Shown here piece after piece: positions 1 through 7,369 of a DNA stretch of 17,153 nucleotides. The DNA comes from Chitinophaga pinensis. GTDB taxonomy: Bacteria > Bacteroidota > Bacteroidia > NS11-12g > UBA9320. The notes beneath the pieces were generated by a model. It was not told the origin of the DNA. It saw only the letters and a program-made list of their open reading frames with translations, and ran no database searches. The position numbers and the translations under genes are program-made. How positions within the stretch are numbered: position 1 is the stretch's first letter; each line of letters begins with the position of its first letter. The stretch covers positions 1 to 17,153 of the forward strand of contig CAMDCQ010000029.1 in NCBI GenBank assembly GCA_945890595.1. Direction: 5' to 3'.

Positions 1-1163
1 TTCATAACTACGCCATTAGTGACAAAGCATTGCAATATTATGTTATGCCAATGTATTCATTCGAGCAGAAAACTATAAATGGAACAGCTGCAATAAGTTA
101 TATTAAGGCGATGAATAAACCTGCTCAGCATTTGGAGCTAGGTGCAAAGGCAATGAGTTTTAACTTTGAAGAAAGGGGATTTCAACTGCCCTATAAGTAT
201 TTTAAAGTAGCCCCTTTTGTAACCTATTATTTTCCAAAAGAAAAATTAAGAAGTACAATCGAAAAATCTGTGAAATTACAATATGACAAACTATTCTTAA
301 AGCCAACATATACTATTGGCGTGGACACCCTGAGCGGTCCGCGTACTGCAATAAGTTCCGGAAGAAGTTTCTTTACGGCTTCCTATTTGCTAGAGAACAA
401 ACGATCTATAAATAGTTATAGCTTGGAAGCGCTGATGGAGTACGGTCTTATTGGGAGTCGGGTTATTCTAGGTGATTTGGCAGATAAGCGTGTGCGCAAT
501 GTTGTAAACAATGATACAATATTCTATTTTCCAAAAATTGGTGAAACACGAGAAATAAAAAGCTTCGCGAGATTAAGTGCCGTCTTTAAATACAATCTAG
601 ACATTGGCATTAAAAATAAACCCCTTGAGTTACGTTTTTATGGGGCATACTTGCTAAAGGAATACAAAAGTACGGCCTATCAGAATTCTATAGGAAGTGA
701 AGATCGAGCAGGGTATTACGATTATCGTTTTGATGATTATTTAATGCATAGAAACGCAGATTACGGATTATTCAGAAATCAAATTAGCAATAGAAGAGAT
801 TTTTCCAAAATGGTAGGTCCTATACTATCATCAGATAAATGGTTGCTTACCGCTAATGTTACAGTTCCGCTGCCTAGTAAAATACCTTTAAAACCGTATT
901 TGGAAATGGCGACCGTGAATGACATTAAAACAGCTCGATTTAATAGCAGTGGAGTTGGATTTATTTACAGTGTGGGTTTGGAGATAGAGATTATTCCAAA
1001 TCGTTTCGAGATCTTTTTAAATCTAGCCCAAAGTTCTGATGTTACAGATTATCAAGAGAATAGCTATTCGGGCATAAATAGTTTTACAGATCGCATCACA
1101 TTTGTGTTTGACCTAAATAACCTTACGCCAAGCAAGCTAAAGAAGCAACTGAAATTATTTTAA
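1..1163 (+). CDS. C-terminal beta-barrel-like part of a large exported protein, probably an M1-type (gluzincin) metallopeptidase; 5' end outside window
   Basis: The frame is open from base 3 through the left edge (first residues HNYAISDKA), so the gene starts outside the window and the TTG at base 30 is not a start. About 386 residues are visible, ending in TAA at 1161-1163. They are rich in alternating aromatic and polar residues typical of outer-membrane beta strands, with no recognisable soluble domain. The HNYAISDKALQYYVMPMYSF opening, the APFVTYYFPK stretch and the ending RITFVFDLNNL resemble what I recall of the C-terminal region of large Bacteroidota M1-family metallopeptidases, which carry a barrel-like tail after the catalytic domain. 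The HExxH zinc site would lie upstream and cannot be checked. The 3' end overlaps the convergent phosphatase gene by 9 bases. Another kind of surface barrel protein remains possible. Confidence 0.5.
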   Translation, partial: HNYAISDKALQYYVMPMYSFEQKTINGTAAISYIKAMNKPAQHLELGAKAMSFNFEERGFQLPYKYFKVAPFVTYYFPKEKLRSTIEKSVKLQYDKLFLKPTYTIGVDTLSGPRTAISSGRSFFTASYLLENKRSINSYSLEALMEYGLIGSRVILGDLADKRVRNVVNNDTIFYFPKIGETREIKSFARLSAVFKYNLDIGIKNKPLELRFYGAYLLKEYKSTAYQNSIGSEDRAGYYDYRFDDYLMHRNADYGLFRNQISNRRDFSKMVGPILSSDKWLLTANVTVPLPSKIPLKPYLEMATVNDIKTARFNSSGVGFIYSVGLEIEIIPNRFEIFLNLAQSSDVTDYQENSYSGINSFTDRITFVFDLNNLTPSKLKKQLKLF

Positions 1164-2156
1164 GGTAGGGAAGTGTATTTTCAATTTTTCTATAACGGTA
1201 GCATCTGGAATCTGCAGTAGTTCAGCAGTTACGTGTAGGCTGTCATTTGATTTGCAGATAGAGAGCATACCAAAATTTTTCACAGCAAATTGGCCTCCTA
1301 CGCGATTACCGTTAGGCTCATATCTATAGTTACTCCATGTGTGCGTTAGACCGCTTGAAGTGATGTCATATAGCGGATATTTTCCATTTTGAATCATGGA
1401 TATTTCGGCAATATGCCTATCGCCACTAAGTATGATAGCTGGTTTGTCTTTTAAAAGTTTGAGTAATTTTTGGCGTTCGTGAGGCATTGTTCCCCATGAT
1501 TCGTATCCTTGATCTATAGCCAATGCTTGTACACTGCTTGCTAAAATAAATAGATCTATAGTGCTGTCGTGCAATTGCTCTTCTAGCCATATCCATTGTT
1601 TTTCACCTAAAAAGCTTCCAACATTAATTGTGTCGTATCTTCTTCCTTGGATTGTGCTAACCTGCAGCTCAGTTCTAAATGTACGCGTGTCTAAAAATAT
1701 GGTTTTGATTTTGTTATCTGAAGTAGTAATCACGGATGAGTGATAGACTCCCTTGTGACTGTTGAGTTCTGAATTGTTTTCTAAATCCAAGAAGCGCAGT
1801 AGTTCTATTTTGCTCTCGTCTTTTTTAGGGAATTCTTGACCTCCGTCATTTAATCCATAGTCGTGATCATCCCAAGTGCCGTCAATAGCAGTATTTGCGC
1901 TTAATTCTCGGTAATTAGAATCTTCTTTTACGTGTGAATATAGCTGACGTAATTGGCTCATATCCTCCGTGTCGGCATATACAATATCCCCTAGCCAATA
2001 CCAATGTGTTGGGTTTTGAGCTAGGATGGGCTTCCAAAATTCTTGTGACTTTTTTTCGTCGTTACACGACCCAAAGGCTATTTTGAGGATGTCTTGTGCG
2101 TAGCAATTACCCAAAGCAAGGCTACATACTAAACAGCAAACTATTTTTTTATACAT
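1155..2156 (-). CDS. PhoD-like metallophosphatase (alkaline phosphatase D family), exported
   Basis: The 333-residue protein has an N-terminal signal peptide (residues 1-20, likely cleaved after CYA before Q21), so it acts in the periplasm or outside. Metallophosphatase motifs follow in the expected order: FGSC near 28-31, GDIVYAD at 56-62 with metal-binding aspartates, DDHDYGLND at 96-104, and GDRHIAE at 245-251. This matches the PhoD branch of the calcineurin-like superfamily, which cleaves phosphomono- or phosphodiesters; the actual substrate cannot be told from sequence. It starts at ATG 2156, downstream of and on the same strand as the TonB-dependent receptor, 72 bases away, with a terminator-like hairpin between. 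Its stop lies inside the end of the convergent left-hand gene. It is shorter than classical PhoD enzymes (roughly 500 residues or more), consistent with the compact form seen in many Bacteroidota. C18 could also be read as a weak lipobox (LGNC). Confidence 0.88.
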   Translation of the reverse strand: MYKKIVCCLVCSLALGNCYAQDILKIAFGSCNDEKKSQEFWKPILAQNPTHWYWLGDIVYADTEDMSQLRQLYSHVKEDSNYRELSANTAIDGTWDDHDYGLNDGGQEFPKKDESKIELLRFLDLENNSELNSHKGVYHSSVITTSDNKIKTIFLDTRTFRTELQVSTIQGRRYDTINVGSFLGEKQWIWLEEQLHDSTIDLFILASSVQALAIDQGYESWGTMPHERQKLLKLLKDKPAIILSGDRHIAEISMIQNGKYPLYDITSSGLTHTWSNYRYEPNGNRVGGQFAVKNFGMLSICKSNDSLHVTAELLQIPDATVIEKLKIHFPTLK

Positions 2157-2177
2157 GGTGATTTCGATACTAGTTAT

Positions 2178-2207
2178 AAAAAAAGGAAGGCTTTTGGCCT
2201 TCCTTTT
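2178..2207 (-). terminator. Rho-independent terminator or attenuator after the TonB-dependent receptor gene
   Basis: A perfect 11-bp inverted repeat (2181-2191 with 2197-2207, 5-base loop) is followed on the minus strand by a run of seven T (2184-2178). It lies 22 bases past the receptor stop codon and 22 bases before the phosphatase ATG. The orientation fits termination of receptor transcription. No clear promoter follows it, so it may be a partial terminator within one transcript. Confidence 0.8.
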
Positions 2208-2228
2208 AAAAATTTGGTTTAAAGGTAT

Positions 2229-5200
2229 TTAGTTAAAAGAGTATCTCACACCTATTTGTGCTTGCCATCTTGAACTATTGATACCACTATCGTCTACCGT
2301 ATATGGTTTAGTATCTGCTTTTTGTTTAAAGTAGTATTCTGGAGTAGTTGTACCCGTTTGGAATCCTTTAAACTCATAAAGTGCATACTGATCATTGCTA
2401 ATAAAGTATCTTCTTCCCCACTCACTGTTTATCATGTTGGTTAAGTTAAATACATCAAAAGTCACTTGTAAATCGTGTTTTTTACCATTAGAAGTGATGT
2501 AGAAATCTTGATATACTCTGAAGTCTACAATAGAAGTAAATGGAAGTCTTGAGCCATTTCTGCTGGCATAACCTCCTCTATTGTCATTTAACCCTTTATC
2601 ATTTTTGATAAATCCGTCTAGTGCAGCCCATTGCTCAGCAGCTGTAACGGTAACACCATTTGCAGTGTAATCTACTAAGTTGATATCGCTTGAAGAAGCA
2701 GGGATGTATATCAAGTCATTGTTATCGCTACTTTCATTGGTCATACGACTTCCGTTAGCAATGATGTATGAGAATCTTCTGCCGCTCTGGCCATTATAGA
2801 AGAAAGAAACACCAGTTTTATGGTTTTTTGCGTAAGATTTTGCGTACCCAACAAAACCAGATATGCGGTGTCCCATGTCAAAATCTGAATAGCTAACGTC
2901 TAGTCTATCTCTACCGTTAACGTTCTCCATATATCTCCAGTTACTTGAATTTTGAGAAGAAGTACCGTCATTCACAGATTTAGACTCTCCAAAAGTATAG
3001 GCAAGACTTCCTGAAACACCTTCTTTAACGGCTCTTTGAATTTGAGCTGATAGGTTGTAAGAGTACCCTTTGTTGGTGTTGTCTACTAATATGATGTAAG
3101 AGTATGCTTTGTCAAGTGGAGCACTTCTATTGTACAATGCTCTATCGTCAGGACCGCCAGTTAAGTTCTTGGTGCTATTGGCAACGTTCAAGTTATATGC
3201 CACCATATTGTTTAATGTTTTATTAAACAATGCTTCCAAACTTACTTTGAAGCCGTTAGTCAATGCTTTGTCATAACCTACACTTGTTTTCCATACTTGT
3301 GGGTACTTGAAGTTGTCTACAAACAGGTTCATTTCTCCGCTAGGAACAGCATCTGTAGCACCTAAGTCAGTTGCATTTGGTTGATTTTGCCAATCGCCGT
3401 TGTAAGGTATCTTTTTGTTAAATACGCCACCTACAGTGTAACCGTTGTTAGTGTACATTCCTCCAGGCCATACGAAAGGAACTCTACTTGTAAAGATACC
3501 AGTACCACCTCGTATTATGTTTTTGTTGTCATCGTTTAAATCGTAGTTAAATCCGATTCTTGGCGAGATCATCATTTGCGCTTTTGGAGCTTGTCCAGCT
3601 TTAGCGCCAGCTAAATCCTTGCCAGCCGCTTCTAAAGCAGCGATAGTAGTTTCATTAAAAACTTGGTTATCGGTAGGTTGAGTAAGGAACATTGGAATGT
3701 CTAAACGAAGACCGCCGCTTAATTTTAATTTAGTATTTACAGCGAATTCGTCTTGTGCGTAAAAGCCAAGTTGCATTGCGTTGAAACTTGCAGCAGCTTT
3801 AGATCCGTCACCAGTTAAGTTGTCTACTAATGAGTAACCTCTATCGTAGTCACTAGCAGAAAGATTATTCATAAAACCAGAAAGACTGTCGAAAGTATAT
3901 ACGCCATAATTTTGACGAACAAAAAGATTGTACATATTGTAAAACTCGTTGTGCGTTCCGAAAGTTAATTGGTGTTTACCGTTGTATATTTTAAAGTTGT
4001 CGGTAAGGGTAAGTACGTTTTGTTTCAATTGATTCGCTGTTGAGAATTGCTCACTTCCAGCGTTAAGAGTTCCAGAACCGTCTCGGATAATGATGTATGG
4101 CATATTCTCGCCCATTGGATCTCTATCGTCATTTACACGCGTGTAGCCTAAGATTAGGTTGTTGGTTTTATTGCTACTCAATTGTGAGGTTAATTCTACA
4201 GCACTCGAATTCGTAGTACTTGGGAAGAAGATACCGTTGTTATAGAAATTGATGGCATTTGCAGAAGAGCGATTTGCATCAATTTGTTCATTATAGGCAT
4301 AACTGTGTCTTACCATTAACTTGTGTTTTTGACTCATGTTATAGTCAAAACGAATAAAAACTTTGTTAGAGTTAAGTTCATCGGGGTTGTCTAAATACCC
4401 ACCTGCATCGTAGTTGTAATCTTTTTGCAACTTACTACGGAAAGCGTCTATTTGTGAAGCAGACGAAGTACCGGTATAATCGGCAAAGTTAAAAGGCTGA
4501 GGTGTAGTTTGACGTTGAGTTTCAATGCTGACAAAGTAAAATAATTTATCTTTTGTGATAGCGCCACCTACTCTAGCACCAAAGGTATTTGCAGAGAAGT
4601 CTGCTAATTTTTCAGGAGTTACAGCTGCATTGTCTGTTGGTGTTTTTCCCGCTAATCCTTGGTTTCTTGTAAGAGAATATACTGAAGCTTCAGTTTTGTT
4701 AGTTCCACTTCTTGTTACTGCGTTTATCCCGCCTCCTGCAAATCCACCAATAGTTACATCGTAAGGAGCTACTACTAGTTGAATTTGATCAATAGCATCT
4801 AGCGATATTGGTGAACCTCCTGTTTGACCCCCGTTTGTTCCTGAAGCTGCAAGTCCGAATACGTCATTGTTAACAGCACCATCTATAAAGATAGAGTTGT
4901 AACGGTTATTATTTCCTGCTACTGAAAGTACGTTGTCACCGTCTACAGATGTCATAGGATTAGCTCTTGCAAAATCCGCAATGGATCTGCTTACGGTAGG
5001 TAAATTGTTAATCTGGTCTGCGTCGATAATAGACTCGGCACCTGTTTGGCTGTTGTTAAGTCCACTTTTTGCCGCACCAACAATAACCTCTGAAAGCGCA
5101 CTGGTGTTTTCATCAAGAATTGCTTTGAATTTGTAAGATTGTCCCAGTTGCAGGTACACATCGCTAACTTGGTCTGATGCATAACCAGAATACGAAACCG

Positions 5201-5447
5201 TAATGGTATACGGACCGCCAATTCTTAGGCCAGATAAGTCAAAGTGACCGTCTTCACGCGATATGGTTCCGTACTTGGTTCCAGATGGTGTGTGCACGGC
5301 AACTATTGCTGCTCCAATTAGTTGTGCACCGCTTTTCGTTTTAACTTCTCCGGTGATAGAAGACGTAGTATTTCCTTGACCAAAACTGCTTATATTAAGC
5401 AATAGAAAGCCAAGAACTACGACGGGTAAAATGATTCGTTTTAGCAT
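2229..5447 (-). CDS. Oar-like TonB-dependent outer-membrane receptor with carboxypeptidase-regulatory N-terminal domain
   Basis: The 1072-residue protein starts with a signal peptide (1-23, cleavage before Q24). A carboxypeptidase-regulatory-like beta-sandwich spans about 30-112 (SITGEVKTKSGAQLIGAAI, then GTISREDGHFDLSGL). A TonB-box-like segment (LSEVIV, 118-123) precedes the plug (about 130-250), which has SIFIDGAVNND and the GGFAGGGINAVTRSGTN stretch at 234-250 characteristic of Oar-like receptors. The rest is a long beta-barrel ending in QAQIGVRYSFN. It should sit in the outer membrane and use TonB/ExbBD energy for import or, in Oar-type proteins, surface or adhesion-related roles. There is no SusD-like partner next to it, so a glycan-uptake pair is not supported and the ligand is unknown. 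A good -7 element lies at 5475-5482 and a strong hairpin follows the gene. The PhoD-like phosphatase downstream could supply a product related to the imported compound, but that is inference. Confidence 0.93.
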   Translation of the reverse strand: MLKRIILPVVVLGFLLLNISSFGQGNTTSSITGEVKTKSGAQLIGAAIVAVHTPSGTKYGTISREDGHFDLSGLRIGGPYTITVSYSGYASDQVSDVYLQLGQSYKFKAILDENTSALSEVIVGAAKSGLNNSQTGAESIIDADQINNLPTVSRSIADFARANPMTSVDGDNVLSVAGNNNRYNSIFIDGAVNNDVFGLAASGTNGGQTGGSPISLDAIDQIQLVVAPYDVTIGGFAGGGINAVTRSGTNKTEASVYSLTRNQGLAGKTPTDNAAVTPEKLADFSANTFGARVGGAITKDKLFYFVSIETQRQTTPQPFNFADYTGTSSASQIDAFRSKLQKDYNYDAGGYLDNPDELNSNKVFIRFDYNMSQKHKLMVRHSYAYNEQIDANRSSANAINFYNNGIFFPSTTNSSAVELTSQLSSNKTNNLILGYTRVNDDRDPMGENMPYIIIRDGSGTLNAGSEQFSTANQLKQNVLTLTDNFKIYNGKHQLTFGTHNEFYNMYNLFVRQNYGVYTFDSLSGFMNNLSASDYDRGYSLVDNLTGDGSKAAASFNAMQLGFYAQDEFAVNTKLKLSGGLRLDIPMFLTQPTDNQVFNETTIAALEAAGKDLAGAKAGQAPKAQMMISPRIGFNYDLNDDNKNIIRGGTGIFTSRVPFVWPGGMYTNNGYTVGGVFNKKIPYNGDWQNQPNATDLGATDAVPSGEMNLFVDNFKYPQVWKTSVGYDKALTNGFKVSLEALFNKTLNNMVAYNLNVANSTKNLTGGPDDRALYNRSAPLDKAYSYIILVDNTNKGYSYNLSAQIQRAVKEGVSGSLAYTFGESKSVNDGTSSQNSSNWRYMENVNGRDRLDVSYSDFDMGHRISGFVGYAKSYAKNHKTGVSFFYNGQSGRRFSYIIANGSRMTNESSDNNDLIYIPASSSDINLVDYTANGVTVTAAEQWAALDGFIKNDKGLNDNRGGYASRNGSRLPFTSIVDFRVYQDFYITSNGKKHDLQVTFDVFNLTNMINSEWGRRYFISNDQYALYEFKGFQTGTTTPEYYFKQKADTKPYTVDDSGINSSRWQAQIGVRYSFN

Positions 5448-5474
5448 AATTTGTAGATTTTTATTTTAGTGCAA

Positions 5475-5482
5475 CAAAATTA
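5475..5482 (-). promoter_or_regulatory. Candidate -7 promoter element (TAATTTTG) of the TonB-dependent receptor gene
   Basis: Reading the minus strand, TAATTTTG is a perfect match to the Bacteroidota TAnnTTTG -7 consensus. It sits 27 bases before the receptor ATG, giving a leader of roughly 20 bases. No clear TTG or TTTG -33 element occurs at the usual 19-21 base spacing, so the assignment rests on the -7 box and its position. Confidence 0.5.
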
Positions 5483-5624
5483 TGTCGAATCCTTAAATAT
5501 TACAGTTAGGAGACAATCATCATATCGTTATGTAATTATTACGAAGATTTATTCTTTACTAATGAGAATGTTAAGAAGTTGAGAAATAGTGAATTTTGAT
5601 AACTTGTTTAAATCTTGTCTGCTT

Positions 5625-6314
5625 TTATTCCATTGTCCCTTCGTCTGCAAATGAATAAAAGCCCTTGTGGCTAATTATGACATGGTCTAAAATGCCTAAA
5701 TCGAGGTGTTTACCGGCACTTACCAGTTTTTGAGTTAATTTAAGGTCTGCAGCACTTGGTTTTAGACTTCCGCTGGGGTGATTGTGGCATAAGATGATAT
5801 GGGCAGCATTGTTTTCAAGCGCTACTTTAAAGATTCGTTTAGGATCTGCAACGGTTCCTGCCATGCCACCTTCACTTATTTTGTGAGCTCCTATTATCGC
5901 ATTGTTTTGTTTCAGTAAAAGTATCCAGAATTCTTCGTACAGTTTGTCTTGTAAAAGTGGCCCAAAATACGAGTATGCGTCTTTACTACTTGAAATAAAT
6001 TTAGTGACTTCAGTTGCCTGCTTGCGTCTTCCTCCTAATTCGATAGCAGCAATGATGGTGATGGCTTTAGCGGGACCAATACCACTCACTTTGCATAAAT
6101 CTTTAATACCTAGGGTAGCTAACTTGGCAAGGTCATTTTGAGCGATTTGTAAAATATCTCGAGCTAGGTCTACTGCAGATTTACTTCTGGTTCCGTTGCC
6201 AATAAGTATGCCTAATAATTCGGCATTACTAAGGTTTTCTCTGCCTTTGGAGGTAAGTTTTTCGCGAGGTTTATCATCCTCGGCCCAGTTTTTTATGCTA
6301 ACATAGTCTGTCAA
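5625..6314 (-). CDS. radC: RadC family protein (JAB/MPN+ metalloprotease-like domain)
   Basis: The protein opens with the family-typical SIKNWAEDDKPREKL, has a helix-hairpin-helix (LCKVSGIGPAKAITIIAAIE), and ends in a JAB domain with the full zinc signature HxHx7SxxD (HNHPSG, then S and D at the right spacing; plus strand about 5740-5790). RadC proteins were long named DNA-repair factors, but their biochemical role is unsettled. I place the start at TTG 6314, giving 229 residues beginning TDYVSIKNW. A longer in-frame reading from TTG 6353 is possible, but its first 13 codons run through the rpsT terminator stem and add residues not expected for the family. No ATG is available upstream in frame. 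The gene follows rpsT on the same strand; transcription must read through the terminator or begin just after it. Confidence 0.93.
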   Translation of the reverse strand: MTDYVSIKNWAEDDKPREKLTSKGRENLSNAELLGILIGNGTRSKSAVDLARDILQIAQNDLAKLATLGIKDLCKVSGIGPAKAITIIAAIELGGRRKQATEVTKFISSSKDAYSYFGPLLQDKLYEEFWILLLKQNNAIIGAHKISEGGMAGTVADPKRIFKVALENNAAHIILCHNHPSGSLKPSAADLKLTQKLVSAGKHLDLGILDHVIISHKGFYSFADEGTME

Positions 6315-6329
6315 GAAAAAGTGTAATGT

Positions 6330-6358
6330 AAAAAGCCCTGACGATTTCGTCAAGGCTT
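6330..6358 (-). terminator. Rho-independent terminator of rpsT
   Basis: An 11-bp inverted repeat (6333-6343 with 6348-6358, 4-base loop) has one position that pairs as G-U in the minus-strand RNA. It is followed on that strand by five T (6334-6330). It begins 24 bases after the rpsT stop codon, the usual place for a terminator of a highly expressed ribosomal-protein gene. Confidence 0.8.
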
Positions 6359-6382
6359 CAAATATATTTATTTTAACTAAAG

Positions 6383-6637
6383 TTAAGCTAAGCTAGCTAC
6401 GTGTTTAGCTAATTTGCTTTTTAAGTTCGCTGCTTTGTTTTTATGAATGATGTTTTTCTTAACGAGTTTGTCAAGTTTAGAAAAAGTCTCACGCAATACA
6501 GTGTCAGCTTCAGTTTTGTCTTCAGAAAGACGTACTTTTTTGATCCAAGTTCTAGCCGTTTTGTGCTGATACTTGTTTCTAGCTGTTTTAGCTTCGTTGC
6601 TTCTTATTCTCTTTAGCGTGCTTTTATGATTTGCCAT
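6383..6637 (-). CDS. rpsT: 30S ribosomal protein S20
   Basis: This 84-residue, strongly basic protein starts MANHKSTLKRIRSNEAKTAR and continues with lysine-rich helices (NKYQHKTARTWIKKVR, then KLDKLVKKNIIHKNKAANLK). Length, start and helical Lys/Arg pattern are those of bacterial S20, which binds 16S rRNA in the small subunit body. The start is ATG 6637. A perfect TAnnTTTG -7 element (6661-6668) lies just upstream and a strong terminator just downstream, so it appears to be its own transcription unit, with radC next on the same strand. Confidence 0.97.
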   Translation of the reverse strand: MANHKSTLKRIRSNEAKTARNKYQHKTARTWIKKVRLSEDKTEADTVLRETFSKLDKLVKKNIIHKNKAANLKSKLAKHVASLA

Positions 6638-6660
6638 TTCGTTTGTTTAAAAAAGGACTG

Positions 6661-6668
6661 CAAAACTA
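6661..6668 (-). promoter_or_regulatory. Candidate -7 promoter element (TAGTTTTG) of rpsT
   Basis: On the minus strand TAGTTTTG matches the TAnnTTTG consensus perfectly and ends 23 bases before the rpsT ATG, predicting a leader of under 20 bases. The expected -33 position has no TTG, so support comes from the -7 box and location only. Confidence 0.5.
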
Positions 6669-6768
6669 ACATTATTATTTAGTTCCGCTATATAACTTTT
6701 GTAAAAAATATTAAGTGCCGGTTTTGTAATTCTCTGGTAGGTGTGAGTTAAGCATTATATGAGACAAC

Positions 6769-7359
6769 CTAGCCTAATTCGTCTTGCGTGCAATCCCACT
6801 CATATGCTTTTGTTTTGGGGATGATATTCAAGTTCTCCGCCTTTAGTATTACCGTTTGATTACTCGGTATTTCACCTGAAATAAAGCAACCCGCGCCAAT
6901 AGTCACATTATCGCCAATGTTGGTGCCAGCTACAATGCTAACATTAGCACCTATCCACACGTTATTGCCAATTGTAACTCCTTTGGTGTGGCTTGTTTTG
7001 CGGTGGTCGTATTTATAATGATTGGTCGTGGTAATGGTGGTGTTCTGCCCAATATTTACGTTGTTGCCTATTTTTAAACCACCAGTTGCATTTATGTATA
7101 TACCTGGATTGTCTCCGGGATCACTACAAATTCCTTTGGTAATATTTTCATAACCTACAATCCTGCTTCTGAAATCTGCAGGCCAAGGCACTTTTCCGTT
7201 TATACGCAATATTTTTTGTGAGATAAAGTAGCGTTGTAATACTTGATAGTTTTTCATATAGCCAAATCGTGGTCTTTTGTATTGTGGCCAGAGCCATTTT
7301 ACAACAGCTTTAAGCACATTGTCATCTAATCGTTCTAGTATATTCTTAAGTAGGCCCAA
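6769..7359 (-). CDS. Left-handed beta-helix (hexapeptide repeat) O-acyltransferase, WbbJ/Maa-like
   Basis: The 196-residue protein has a helical N-terminus (1-55) and then hexapeptide repeats typical of left-handed beta-helix acyltransferases: LKIGNNVNIGQNTTITT (95-111) and VTIGNNVWIGANVSIVAGTNIGDNVTIGAG-like rungs (128-157). The loop TTNHYKYDHR (111-120) supplies H114, a good candidate catalytic histidine. Such enzymes transfer acetyl or related groups from acyl-CoA to sugars of surface polysaccharide or O-antigen. The start is TTG 7359, ten bases after the flippase stop; TAA lies in frame just upstream and the next Met (35) would remove the N-terminal helix. Close coupling to the flippase supports a role in surface glycan modification. 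The sugar acceptor and acyl donor are not determined by the sequence. It could also belong to a serine acetyltransferase-like subgroup, but it lacks that N-terminal domain. Confidence 0.88.
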   Translation of the reverse strand: MGLLKNILERLDDNVLKAVVKWLWPQYKRPRFGYMKNYQVLQRYFISQKILRINGKVPWPADFRSRIVGYENITKGICSDPGDNPGIYINATGGLKIGNNVNIGQNTTITTTNHYKYDHRKTSHTKGVTIGNNVWIGANVSIVAGTNIGDNVTIGAGCFISGEIPSNQTVILKAENLNIIPKTKAYEWDCTQDELG

Positions 7360-7369
7360 TGTGTTTTAA

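Noticed and set aside
30..32. TTG at base 30 as the start of the left-edge gene
   Set aside because: The frame stays open through codons HNYAISDKA back to the window edge, so this is an internal leucine of a truncated gene.
4555..5221. Open frames of 67-76 codons on both strands within the TonB receptor gene
   Set aside because: They lie entirely inside a confidently identified gene, match nothing, and reflect its codon composition.
2229..5447. SusC-type glycan receptor of a polysaccharide utilisation locus
   Set aside because: No SusD-like gene or glycoside hydrolase is adjacent, and the plug sequence fits the Oar-like group better.
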